Of a stretch of 64,000 bases of DNA, positions 35,433-46,925 are shown one piece after another. Position 1 is the first letter of the stretch. Every line of letters starts with the position of its first letter. The notes under the pieces were generated by a model. The model searched no databases. It saw only the letters and a list, made by a program, of their open reading frames with translations, and was not told where the DNA came from. Position numbers and translations under genes: made by a program. Origin of the DNA: Hypomyces perniciosus (Eukaryota; Ascomycota; Sordariomycetes; Hypocreales; Hypocreaceae); assembly GCA_008477525.1 (NCBI GenBank), contig SPDT01000006.1, positions 1,949,501 to 2,013,500 of the forward strand, in the 5' to 3' direction.

Positions 35433-36126
35433 ATGGGTAAGCCTTATCCACTCTGTCCCGCGGCTTGTTGCGTTGATAGGCAGCTAATCAATGTCCCTCA
35501 TCTCAGGCACTCGCGAACGTCGCGGCGTCAAGAAGCGACTCTATCTCAGTCGCCCTGCCCCCGACATCCTCGAAACTCGCACTCTCGTCACTCGCTATAT
35601 CCCCCCATCTCCTCCCCCCATCGAGGTGATTGTCCCTCCACCTCCACCTATTGTGGAGGTACCATGTCCACCACCACTACCTTGTCTTCCTCCTGCTCCT
35701 CCTCCTCCTCCTCCGCCTCCACCTCCGCCAATCGATCTCGAGCTCGAGCCCGAGATTATTGAGGTCATCGCCGTAGACGAGGACGACCACCACCATCATC
35801 ACTCTAAGAAACACCGCTCCAAAAGCCGTTCCTCAAAATCGAGCCGCTCTCGGAGCAGGAGCCATCATCGCCACGAGGACGTGCATGACCGTGACCGGGA
35901 GGTCTACATTGAAAGGGATAGATACATTCCTGTGCCTGTCCCCATTCACCTAGAGCCACAGTACGATACGTATCGCTACATCGAGGCTCCTCGGAGGCAT
36001 CATCATCATCACCATCACCATCATCATGCGCCCTCGCCCCCTCGGAGGCTTATTGAGAATGATGGAGAGCGAGAGCACATCACTGTTGAGGATCGTCGTC
36101 GCGTTCGCGAGTATTACGAGCGTTAG
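35433..36126 (+). CDS. Pro- and His-rich protein of unknown function with a 4-nt first coding exon
   Basis: Exons are 35433-35436 (ATGG) and 35507-36126, giving 207 aa. The 70-nt intron has gtaagc, a ctaatc branch and a ctcag acceptor. Splicing gives MGTRERRGVKKRLYLSR. An unspliced alternative begins at an ATG within the intron and reads MSLIS before the same frame. The protein has a conserved-looking N terminus ending DILETRTLVTRYIPP, a Pro-rich stretch with 11 or more consecutive prolines, an acidic IDLELEPEIIEVIAVDEDD, a His run, an Arg/Ser stretch, a block RDREVYIERDRYIPVPVPIH, a run of ten His, and a basic C terminus. No catalytic domain is seen. Metal binding by the His runs is conceivable but unproven. 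It converges on the CorA-like gene 196 bp away. Confidence 0.65.
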
Positions 36127-36322
36127 TTTAGCAAGGGCAGGCGTTTCGATTTGAATTACTTATGGCTGGGAATGAGCTTTTATGACATGATGGATGACAT
36201 TTTATGGAAATGATATATGCAATTTGAAGAAACATGGAACTGGGGATCATTTATTTCATTATCTATGCTTCATGAATACCATCTACCAAAGTTCGATTTG
36301 AAGTTTGATCATGGTATCAATA

Positions 36323-39300
36323 TCAGTATCGATAGTATGAGTTTCGACGCCTTCGTTGTGACGGAGCCGTTGAAAATGGTGGAGGAGATGGACTCCGCGA
36401 GGGCTCGTAATACGTACGCGTATAAGCCCGTGAAGGTGCCATCAACCGTTGACGTCGCTGGTAAGCTGGTACTTCGACAAGTCCTGCCATCGAGTTGGGA
36501 GCCGGTATTGTCTGTGATGGTGCAACCAGAACTGTATCCCCAGTCACTTTATACTGCGTCGGCCGCGTTGACTTCTTGCCCATCAACCACCCAGTCACAT
36601 TGCCCAGCTCGTTCGTCCACCACAGGCCGGCAATTATAACGACGAACGTGACAGGCAGAGCGACAGCCCAGTACAACCACTGGCTAGAATCCATGTCGCG
36701 GATGTCGCTGGTGTTCATACCGAAGATACTTGACACTGCGCTGATCGGCAGAAATATGATAGTGACTATTGTGAAAGCGTAGATGGCGTTCTCCTGTCGA
36801 TCCTTAGTCCATTCCATCTTGTAGCTGACCTCCCGCTCCAGGTCCTCGGCATACTCAGTGTACCGCCGGAACTCATAATCTCGCTGCTCGATGACACTCG
36901 CGCACTCTGCCAGGAACAGGCTACGGAAGCCCCCGATATCTGTAGAGGAGAGCTTGGATGCTGATTCAAGATCATCTGGGAACTGACCCTCGACACGATC
37001 ATAATCAATCGCGGCCCTCCCGTTTAGGCGTTCGTATGGTGTGTAGTAACGATTTGCTGTAGGATATCGCGCCTGGGTCGTAACGTCAACCAGGTCCCTA
37101 TCCCATATGTCCTGTTCTCTTTCTCTCCTCGCGAGATGGGCTGGCATTTCATCCGCAAACCGTGTCGCAAAGCCGCCGTCATTGGCGCTGGTCTTATTTC
37201 TGAGTGCGCTAATCACATATTGCTGTCTCACTATGCTCCGTTTGATGGCAGTCATCTCTTGCTGTACGAGATCGATTTGATGCTGGTAAGATCGATCGGA
37301 TGGTTTCGTAGTAATGTCCGTATCCTAGCCTGATTTAGCACGCAGTAAAGTCTGCAGCAACATGCATCACATACCAACAAGTTGAGATATTGAGAGTATG
37401 TCTCGCAGATGTCCTCGTATTTTCCAACCTTGTCTTGGAGGAGATTCAAGCAGATGAGTGATACCACCTCCATTGGCAGCATGGCGACCTTTTCTAGGAG
37501 GTTTTCGTTGGAAATACTCTGGATTATCTTTTGCATGCCCCTGCGAACGAGTATTTTTGCCTTCGTCATGTGTCCCGTCCAACCGCCAGTACGGGTGCCG
37601 TGAATCATGCCAGAAACTACATGCAGCCATGCCGTGATGAATTCACGAGGAAGTTCCATTATATCTCGCACATCCTTCCCGGCGTACGACATGATACTCT
37701 GAAAGGCCTGAACATCCTGTGATAGTTGTGCCAGGGACGCTTTGACCTCATAGATGAGGGTCGGCGAACTAAAAGCAGTTACTCGTCCATCAAGCTCAGG
37801 AATCTAAAACGGTCAGACATACTGTATCTAAGAGCTTAGCCCAGGGAAAACTTACCTCCATCAACCTGCTAAGAGCACCCCAGAATTTGCCTATCGTTGG
37901 GCCTTCAAAGCCAACCGGGAAAAACAGTTGAAACAAAGTATCCGCCGAATTGAAGATGTCAATCCGGTCGTCGCAAAACCGCTGGACTAAATCATTGCCC
38001 CTCTCTTCAACCTGGGTTGCCAATTTGGTCAGACCTGCGTACACGTCCCCTCTCGTCATACCTTGGCATCTCTTGTAGCCTCTTTGAGCAGAATATGAAA
38101 TTTCCTGTGTCAGAAACTTCTCGGCTGCACTCAGTTGCTCATGAAGGCTTTTCAACACTCCATCTGCCGATGAATGTGTGCCTCTAGGCAAAAGTGTTAG
38201 GACATGGAGGTATTCTATGGACTGTTGTGACTTCTTTGGGTGCTCGTGCGATGTATCAGGCTGGCCATTATCTGGCTTCGGAAAGGCTCGCGGTGGGTCA
38301 GGAGGCTCTCTAATCCATTAATTAGCTGATTGGGAGACTTCCTATCTCAAGATTTCGTCAGGCTCTCACGCTATCTTCAGGGTCAACTTTACGGTACCCC
38401 TTGGTCCATCAGCCAGTCTCAGGATTTTACTCCAGTTGCTGGCCGTTAATAAGGTGTTATGGCGCCTGAATTCGAGGGTTCGGGGCCAGAAAGCATGGAA
38501 CTGGGAAATGAAAGACTTGTCACTGTCAGTTGTGCACACCCTGTTATGAGAAAATGGGAACACTTACAAACCATGTCAAGCACTCCTTCGTTCTAAAAGA
38601 CCACATTACCGAGCCGCCATACGAAACTAAAATCCTCCCCGAGCCAGCAGTGCCTGTCGGTCCCTGGCCGGGCTCGGAGTTGACTTTCAGATAATCGCAT
38701 TGTAAATTTGACTGATCCATAGTGCCGCATGTGACAAGAACACCTGTGTTTTGTTAACGGTTATCTATAAGAAAGGGTTGATCCGGCTGTCCTACTATTA
38801 TCAATGACCAGGCACCATAACTGGGCGATATGGAAACATTCCCCCTGTGGAACTAATCCAAGTTGGCTCACTGCTTGTTCCATATCTCTCTTCTGGGTGT
38901 TGCGGGAATACTGCGATTGCAGGAGAGTCTGAGTGGGGAACGAGGTAGTAGTGGAAGCAGAGAGTAGACCAGAGTATTTCTGGAGAGAAAAGTAAGGGAT
39001 ACAAATCCAGGTTACTGTCTTTGACTCTTCCGATGTCTTCTTTTTCGACGGTTGCAGGGGAATCCGGATGCAGCGAGGCTCCATATAACCAACTCTGACT
39101 CCATTGGGATTGTATCTTGATTTGACGCACCTCCTCTTGACATCGGCTCGCAGCTTGGCAATGGCATTCCTTTCCACTTCCGAGACTCTGACACGACGTG
39201 ATACCTCACCCTAGAATGGAAATTAGCCAAGACCAACGTCTGATCAGGTTATCATCTTACCCAAAACTCGTCAAAGTTCATGACATCCTGGCGTACATGT

Positions 39301-40319
39301 CTATCTTCATGTCAGCATCGCGGCTTGTAAATGGGTTTGCAGCGATCATACAACCATCGGAAGAGCGGCTGTCTTCGTCCTTTCGAGTCGTGTAATACCG
39401 TAACGGTTGCTTTGTGTGAACCTCCCAGCTCCGCGCTGCCCGAGTAAGAAGATAAATAGATCACAGGTGCCATAGAGACGTTGGAAGATGAGTTTTCCGT
39501 TTTCCGTGTGGATTCGGTCTCGCTTGATGGAGCCTCCGGATCTGAAATCTCTCCATCACTAGATGGTTTTGAGGTTGGGAACACAAAGTTGAATTCATCG
39601 AATGCATCCATATCTTCGAGAACCGGACTCAAAGGCCGGTGGAAATTGCCATACTCATCTTCAGGTTCAGGAGATGTGCGTCGATCACCTGGTCCAAAGG
39701 CCTGGTCCCTATCCTTTTCCAAGACGTTGACTCTAGGGGGGCTTCCGTCTCTTTCAGGACTTCTCCTCGTCCATTGGGCTGACGGGCCAGTGTCGCGTCT
39801 TACCCATTGGTCTTCCAATGGCCGCTCTCTTCGATCACATTGGTCTTCCTCGCCATGCTCTTTATGCGCCGGCGATTCGGTGTAACGGAAGCTTGTGACC
39901 TCTGTGATATCAGCTGGCTCCGCACCCTGAACAACTTGCTCTAGAACAGGAGCATTTCTTTCCAGGCCATCTTGTGAGCTGTACGCAACTGGGACGGGCC
40001 TCGATTCAACAACTCGGTGGATTAGGTTTTGTCTAGGAACGGGTGTCGCAATATCATCATATGTCGAGGAACGACTGTATGGATTGCTATCAACGTGAAC
40101 AGGACCGCGTGTTTCCGTCAGAGAGTCGCGTCCACCACGGCGCTGTCGCCTTTGGGGTTCATCACGAGTATGATAGTGTCGCCTTTCAGGTGGCTACAAT
40201 CCATGAGCGTCAATTCCACGCGCTGAAAAAGCGAGTGAACAAACCAAATGGTCATCGGGAGATTCGAAGTGAACGGCTGGCTGGCGTTCACGCTGCCGAC
40301 CCCGATCGTTGGACGCCAT
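36323..40319 (-). CDS. CorA-like divalent cation transporter-type membrane protein, nine exons
   Basis: Minus-strand exons: 40319-40245, 40193-39352, 39300-39261, 39210-38796, 38743-38568, 38515-38370, 38309-37856, 37803-37375 and 37282-36323, giving 1178 aa. Every junction keeps phase with GT-AG ends. The N-terminal third is disordered and rich in Arg, Ser, Pro and acid residues. A conserved block FRWLHVRQDVMNFDEFW spans two introns. A central soluble region follows. The C terminus has long helices, then two membrane spans around map 36790-36620 with the CorA signature FGMNTSDIR just after the first span. The end is a Tyr/Arg/Ser/Pro-rich cytosolic tail. CorA proteins form pentameric Mg2+ channels, but this large fungal subgroup has uncertain substrates. 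A 13-codon micro-exon (39300-39261) is notable. The first intron acceptor is the least certain junction. Confidence 0.8.
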
Positions 40320-40979
40320 GCGAGGGCAGCCTTTGTTGGTTGATCCAACGTCGTAGCCCAAAGCTGATCACACGCGCAGAAGCATAGGCAACAGGTGGTT
40401 ATTCTCAATGTTATTAGTAGTGGTCTATTTACTAACAGGTCCAAATCTCCTCATCCCATCATTCTTCCCCATTGCAACCCGACCATGTGATGACTGGATA
40501 TTGACCCTTGTCAAGCTGCGGATAAGGCGGAGGCTGAGCAGTAAGGATGCTATTGGACACGGGGAGCTGAGCTTGAGCTGAGCTCGCTTGCCTACCTAAG
40601 GTATGACTAAGAGCCTCCCATAGAAAGTGCTAGACCCATTCCATCACCTTTAGCAATGACACCGTCTTGTAAACATCCACGGACATCTAACATTTTATCA
40701 ATGGCGCCTCTCCATCATCGAGGACATGAATGCATTTATGGAAGCACTTTATTACCTAAGTGCGCGAGAATGTTATGGCTCTGGCTTCTGTATACAGAAA
40801 AACAAGGGAATCCCTTTCCCAATATGCGTCCATTTACGCATTTCTCTAACGCTGAAAAGCGTGAGTCTCGTTCAATTAAGCCAAACATCTGCGCATTCTC
40901 CAGCATTCAGCCATATCTTCATATCCATTTCTTCGCCGTTTTGTCTGCCTGTAAATGAAGCCTCTGACGATTTGTCGCT
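40320..40979. other. intergenic region upstream of CorA-like gene
   Basis: Both neighbours are on the minus strand; this holds the CorA-like promoter and the BTB gene's 3' end. No motif copy, RNA or gene is evident. Confidence 0.45.
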
Positions 40980-42528
40980 TCACTTCGCCTTGCCAGGCTC
41001 CTCTGCGCTGTTGATTGCCTCAATCTCGACATTTTTCCCCTTTAGTTGGCCATCAAAGAGGGCTTCAAGTTCGTCTTCACTAGGCAAGATGGTGCTCTTC
41101 AATGGATAAGAACGGCCCAGGGTCTTTCGATATTCCATCTGGTCAGTCGCGATAGCTGCTGAATGCTGCTTCCAAGAGGACATATTTAGCACCTCAGCAA
41201 AGGCAGCTTGTCGAAGGAGACAAGGGAGCGATGCATCAAGTACAGCAGCCAGCGCCAGTCTCATTGGTCTCATCAGATCATAGGCCGTCTCGGTATGTAT
41301 TATGTTGAGTGCATTGGCGAGATGGAGCGAAAAGGCGATACTATCGGCTCGATCCATTTCCCGATTGATGAAGTAGGTCCCCAGATATTCTGCGAGATCG
41401 TTCGCCGTCTTTTCGACAATCCGAAGAATATGGTGACTCATGGTGCTGATTTGCAAAGCAACCGAGGCGCAGTATCCCAACACACACCGCGGTAGGTGAA
41501 TAGAATTGAGTGGCCAGGTATCGTCTTGCTCGCAAATATCGACCTCTGAATCCCTTGAGTTAGCCGACCACACTCTTCAAACTCATAAGTCAAACAGGGT
41601 GTGAGTGCCTACTATTGGTGTACATGAACATGAGGCAAGGTCCTACTGCTCCAGCGGCCCAAGGTAACTGCATCTCCACTGGTGTCCCATCCTGCTCTTG
41701 GTCAGTTTGGAAATTTTTGGATCTTATCCCAAGTTTGTCCTACCTCGTTTGGCGGAGGGAGGTGTTGACGGAACCATCCGGATTTCTGCGTGATAATATT
41801 TCGATGAACTCTGAACGTGGAGGATTCTGCATACACGAGAATGTCCGCACCAAAGGGGTACTTCCAGAGACTGTCGGGTGTTTGTTAGCCACACGTCAAC
41901 AAGCAAGGCATAGTGTTGCTTACGTTTCAGAAGAACGATGTGCTGCTGCTTCGAATAGCTTTCTCGAATCATTAGAGCATGTTGAAATCGAGTCCGAGAT
42001 TTTGTCCTCGTTCAACAAGTCCTTTGGTCTTGGCAGAACTGGCGGACACAAATATTTCGGAGATACTAGAGTTGCTTCGCTAGCAGAGTTTCCATTCTCT
42101 TGTTGGGATGCAGTGCTTGCTTGTTCGGTTGCAGTATCTCCTGCTTCAGGCACAACATCTGCTGGTTCAAGCACAGCGTCGGCTTGTTCAACCATAGCAT
42201 CGACTCGTTCAATCATAGCATCAGCTTCAATCACAACATCGGCTTGTTCAGGCACAGTATCTGGCTGTTCAGATACAGCAGCCTGCTTTTCGGGTACGGC
42301 TTTCACTCCCTCAGGTGCAGTATCCCCCTTTTCGGGAACATTGTTTGCTCCTGGAAGTGCTGGGAAGTCTTCGGTGGTTACGCTGCTCATAACAGGAGCC
42401 TTCGGCCGAAGCCATGGGTTCTTCGGCGGCGGCAACGCCGGCCTAAGATTCGAGGCTGCGTCTCCTGTGAGCTTTGGTGTGATCTTTGAAGACCTGATGT
42501 TTCTGCCATCGAGCGAAGTGTGCGTCAT
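40980..42528 (-). CDS. BTB/POZ-domain protein with N-terminal degenerate Glu/Ala repeats
   Basis: Exons on the minus strand are 42528-41924, 41870-41744, 41694-41613 and 41545-40980, giving 459 aa, all in phase. The first about 200 residues are disordered. They contain tandem, degenerate 7-11-residue repeats of the type PEQADVV/IERVDAM/VEQADAV (about map 42320-42110), matched by repeated GTTCA/GCATC words in the DNA. A BTB-like fold follows across exons 2-4: GADILVYAESSTFRVHRNIITQKSGWFRQHLPP, then a β-strand/helix block with LPWAAGAVGPCLMFMYTN, then helices. The lone N-terminal BTB signature FxVHRxIxxxxS is typical of fungal BTB proteins whose role is mostly unknown; many act as adaptors. The C terminus is helical with an acidic end. 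Function is not assigned. Confidence 0.72.
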
Positions 42529-43962
42529 GGTTTCTTTGATTGTATGAAAGCACGTAGTTGAGTGGGGTGAGCGGAGTGTAGGAAGTTTGGAGGTATGAAG
42601 AATTTGAGGCAGCTGGCGACAGATTTAAGTCACTGTTTTTGCACGCACGTTATTTCTTCACTGTGTGCAGCTGGCAAAATATATCTTTTGTTTATTCCTC
42701 AGAGGGTCATTTTCCCACTGACAGCTGTTCAATGTAGGGGCTGACTGGCAAAGACCAAGACGTAGTGAAAGGTACGAGGAATGCAGTGAACAACATCTCT
42801 CGTGACTGGTCTAAGCTGCCAGGGAGATGACACTGTTGTTGGCTATTCGAATGCTGCTCGATCAATCTATGGCCCCGACTTGTTTGGATCGCTTTGTGGC
42901 CCTATGTGCTCGTTCAAAGAGCCACTGCTAAGGTGTATGCTTTAACCTACTGCTTCACCATCTTTCAACATCTATTTGTGACGATTTCTGCCTCTAGATT
43001 TTCCCTACGATCAGTGCAGCAGAGGTGTGCTCTAGTCAAAAATAGAGATATGGTGCTCTATGGCTTGCTCACTGCCTTTTTCTATTTAGACGTTCCTTGT
43101 GCCATTTTATTCAGGGACATCTTGCGAAGTTTGAAGGGCGAGAAGTTTTTGAGGTGAGTCGTGGAATCATCGCTTGATACATTCTTACCTTTTGACCTCA
43201 GTTTTCTTATTCAATCCAATCTCTCATTTCTAGCTACTCCGGCGGGTCGCCTTCCTGTAGTATCACACATGATGTTGTACGATAGATCCTGTGGCTCGAC
43301 CGGCAGACGGCCTGTGCCATTTGAACAATGTACTACGATTACATCAAATATTCTGCAAATTGGGATTGGATAATATGGAGAGCTGTCCAGTTGTGTTTGC
43401 CCGACTCCCTCCGCCTTGACCACTTACCCTGCATTTTTTTTTTTTTTTTAACTCGTTCATCAATTCGATGCTCTGAAATCAGTTATTCTCTAAATTAGAA
43501 GAACACTGGTTGCCTTTTAATGGTAATGTATTTTCCTAGCATCTTTTTCTACTAACGATGGCCGAGGTTCTCACTTCAAGATGGATGTGGTTCATTATCT
43601 ACGAGGAAATTCAAATATGAGCTGCCTCGGCTTACGAGACGTGGTTATTTGTCAGTCATAGAAGCCGGCCCAATTTGTTTGTTTTTAGTTTATCCAAATA
43701 AAACAGTACTACGGAGTACTGAGAACAACAGAGTCATAGTAAACTTGAGAACCTGCCAAGGAGATCAAAGGATTCACGATTCCGTCACTTTTGGAGACAA
43801 GCACTGGTACTAAAATAGGCTTAGTGTCGCCTAGTGAATCCTGGTGGTCAACGGTACCAAGTCTCCACAAAACCTCGAGCTTCGACCTTTTGCGTTCATC
43901 TTTCACCTTTTTGCTACTTCTCGTCCCGACGCCTCCGCGTATGCCGGCGAGACCTACGGAAG
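42529..43962. promoter_or_regulatory. divergent promoter region of BTB and thioredoxin-PITH genes
   Basis: A 1.43-kb stretch between divergent genes. It includes a T16 run near 43434-43449 and one exact TACGGAGTA at 43710-43718, about 250 bases before the thioredoxin-PITH start. No gene is supported. Confidence 0.45.
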
Positions 43963-45126
43963 ATGGCGAAATCTATAGTTTCCATAACCTCCAAGGCGCA
44001 GCTTGACGGCCTCCTCAAGGCCTCTCGAATCGTCGTTGCTGACTGTAAGGCTTCCCCCGCGATGACGAGTACCCCACTATGGCAGCCTGCGCAGCTCGAG
44101 TTGCAAGCTGTTCACAGTTCTGCTGGTCATGTCGCAACGTGATATCCTCCGGGGAGTTAGCCCAAAGCTGACTCTATCAATATCTCAGTTTATGCCGACT
44201 GGTGCGCGCCATGCAAACAGATTGCGCCGCTGTACGAGACCCTCTCCGAATCGCTGTCCCGCCCGAATGCCGTCACCTTCGTCAAGATCAATAACGACAC
44301 GAACGAGGACATCGTGAAAGAGTACAATGTCTCTGCGTTGCCTACGTTCTTGGTGTTCCGAAATGGCCAGGTGATTGAGACGGTGCAGGGGGCGAACCCT
44401 AGCGAGCTCAGCAAGGTATTTGAGAGCCTGGCTACGGAAATCCTCTCGCTGGAGGAGAGTTCAGGGAGCAGCAGCAGTGCGGGTGCATGGAAGGGAGCCG
44501 AAATCCCGAGAGGTTACAGTGATATTACAGATCAAATAGAGGCCAGGGGGTGCGAGCTCTTGAACGCGGATGAAGACGCCGGTCCTGTCAAGGTCCTCTT
44601 CGAGACCTCGAAACCCAGTGCCTTGGACAAAGGCAAGGGTTCCTCCAAGGACTGGGTGCAGAGCGGGTCTGACGACCAACTGCTTCTCTTCATTCCCTTC
44701 CAGTCCACCATCAAGCTCCACACGCTACAGGTTTGTGTTCTCAATAATGGCTCAGTCTATGGTTACTCACTAACCTTTTTGGTACAGATTACTTCTCTAC
44801 CGCCAGACGGTCAAGACGATGTATCGCGACCTGGTGTTATCCACATATTTATCAACCGCACGGCGAACATGGATTTCGGAGAGGCAGAAGACACCGAACC
44901 CACACAAGCCATCAGCTTGGAGCCTGAGGATTGGAACGCAGAAGGAACCGCAAGCATTAGTTTGCGGTTCGTCAAGTTCCAAAAGACGACCACCTTGACC
45001 ATCTTTGTCCAGAAGGGTGACGGTGAGGCGGAGAGCGTTCGTATCGACAGGGTCAAGCTTATTGGTGAGGCTGGTACGAAGAGAGAGATGGGCAAGCTAC
45101 AGAAGCTAGGCGATGATGGAGACTAG
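43963..45126 (+). CDS. thioredoxin-like protein with C-terminal PITH domain (TXNL1 type)
   Basis: Exons are 43963-44044, 44189-44730 and 44788-45126, giving 320 aa. The thioredoxin domain (about 1-107) starts MAKSIVSITSKAQLD and splices in frame into DFYADWCAPCKQIAP, with an intact WCxPC active site, and continues to VSALPTFLVFRNG with the cis-Pro. A linker leads to a PITH domain (about 140-310) with the DDQLLLFIPFQSTIKLHTLQ core and the GVIHIFINR and ISLRFVKFQ strands. Mammalian TXNL1 binds the 26S proteasome through PITH; the same is inferred. The second intron (44731-44787) is 57 nt, a multiple of three, and has no in-frame stop, so an unspliced mRNA would encode 19 extra residues. Confidence 0.88.
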
Positions 45127-45882
45127 ACGACTCGATCGAACGCCTGATGCATTCTTTTACTTGGTTGATGGATGAAAGCTACCAATCCGTTTGCTAAGCC
45201 GTGACAACTCAAAAGAATGTTTGAGTGCAGGAGAGTGTAAGCTTGGGGAAGACTGCAGGCATGATGACTGTTAATGGAAACGATAGACGCCTGACATTGT
45301 TTGCTAGAGTCAAAAATTTGACCATTTAGAGACCCAGTTCCTTGACTCTGCATCATCCCAAGCAATCATTGGGGCATCTGGCCGTGCTTGTAGAGCGCTG
45401 TGAAGGCCCATTAAGGGATAAGGGAATCACAATTTTGGTATCATACAATTCACCATCACGTTCACGAGCCCCTGGAAAGTATGTCCGCCCTCTGTCCATA
45501 GTTCAAAGTACTGGGTACTAGAGAACCGAACGGATGGAGGGCAGCCTGCAATTACGATTTATCTTGGCACGACCTTGACGCTGGGTGATGGTCCGTGGAA
45601 ATCAGAGGACTCCAGCAACTTGGGGAAAAAACATAGGTATGCCGCCGCACGAAGAAGAAAAGAAGAAAAGAGGAGCTTCGCTCGGGGCTTGCGGTTGATG
45701 CTTTTATATCCCTCGCGGGAAAACTTTTTGTTTGGCTTAGTCATCATGGATTGGTTGCCGAGGAAGCCAATTTTTTTTCGCGTTCGTGAACCTGGTGGTG
45801 GCTGGTTTGGTGGAGCATGAGGCAAGCAAAAAAACGCAAAAAAAGAACTGCCTCGACATCTCAATCTTGGAGTATAGGAAAA
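45127..45882. other. intergenic region before the tRNA
   Basis: 3' region of the thioredoxin-PITH gene. A TTTTTTTTCG tract (45769-45778) lies about 100 bases downstream of the minus-strand tRNA. T-rich tracts on the minus strand, suitable for Pol III termination, lie at about 45830-45846. No other gene is seen. Confidence 0.45.
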
Positions 45883-45978
45883 GCCCGATGCGGGGGTCGA
45901 ACCCGCAACCTTGAGATTGCAACATCAGAACGTGTGCCTCGTAAGAGTCTCACGCTCTACCGATTGAGCTAACCGGGC
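45883..45978 (-). tRNA. tRNA-Lys (anticodon CUU) with a 24-nt intron
   Basis: On the minus strand the acceptor stem is GCCCGGT paired with ATCGGGC (one G-U pair). The D arm has TAGCTCAATCGGTAGAGC and the T arm has GGTTCGACCCC. The anticodon stem TGAGA/TCTCA closes the loop CTCTTAA, giving anticodon CTT for lysine. A 24-nt intron lies just after position 37, where nuclear tRNA introns occur. Mature length is 72 nt without CCA, which is added later. The A-rich plus-strand tract just outside (45830-45846) gives the T run for Pol III termination. Confidence 0.95.
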
Positions 45979-46235
45979 GATGCCAGGTATTGTTGAAAGG
46001 CAGACTCCAGTTCGATCCTATGAGAGTGGGATTGAGTCATGCTACACCCAAACAATGACTATTCAGTTGATGATGAATATGGGAAGGATCCTCCAGGATG
46101 TTGTGAGGCCTTCTGGAATGTCTCCTAAGCTTTTACTTCCCCTCGAGTCCCCTCCACCCTGAACCTTTGGATTTTTGTGAGCGGCCGTCACTCCTCTTCA
46201 ACGGATGCAAGGCCTCGCACGGGATGAATGCTAAG

Positions 46236-46780
46236 TCAATTCGATGACATAACAGCTATCCGTAGCCTCCCCTCTGGTTGTCTCCAGTAGGGCTGGTTGT
46301 TAAACGCTGTAAGGAATTGCGAAATGAGATTCCGTCGAGCGTCGAGAATGACACGGAGAATGGACGGAAACTTCAGACTCTCGTTAGGCACAACGCATAA
46401 TCCAGGAACCGAAACACTTGATTCGCAGCCCTCTAGCATCTCCAACTCGAAGATGCGAGGTGGCTTGATTTCCAGAGCGAGCTGGTATATTGGGACTCGC
46501 AACTCCCTGAGGAGCATGTTAGGAGGGCATGCCTCTGTCGCGGACCGGACCATGTCATCCTGTTCCGTCTTGTCAATAGCTTTTATTTCACACAGGACAA
46601 TGTCATAGATATAAGAACTTCCAAAAAGAAACACCGAGCAGTTAGGATATGTATTGCCGCCGATCTGTGAAAGCTCCTTGTGCGGGGCCGTTGTGTTTGG
46701 AGTAGTATGAATGGACCTGGAGAGCTTGCCTAAGCCTTCATTGAGTTGACAGACCGAGTCCTCGGATATAGAAACATCGG
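46236..46780 (-). CDS. possible terminal exon of an unrecognised gene, or a gene remnant
   Basis: A 180-codon open frame on the minus strand starts right after a tag acceptor-like site (46781-46783) and ends at a stop at 46236. The encoded protein looks folded rather than random: SVFLFGSSYIYDIVLCEIKA, a charged helix, and blocks rich in Leu/Ile/Pro. I do not recognise the family. No upstream exon with a start codon could be linked with confidence. The nearest upstream DNA is motif-bearing intergenic sequence, so this may be a decayed gene. An ATG within the frame at 46634 would give 132 aa. Confidence 0.35.
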
Positions 46781-46910
46781 CTAGTGATCATTGTATCGCG
46801 ACTATAGCCACGCACATGTGTATGCCAAAAGGAGTTGATACCAAGGTGATGTTGGGCTTCTGAGTACCTGAAAAGGGGGAACGCTATGAATAGCATCATA
46901 TGGTACATGT

Positions 46911-46925
46911 ACGAAGTACGGAGTA
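46911..46925. repeat. overlapping TACGAAGTA and TACGGAGTA
   Basis: The two sister 9-mers overlap by three bases, with a TAGTAC word just after. It belongs to the dispersed motif family. Confidence 0.8.
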
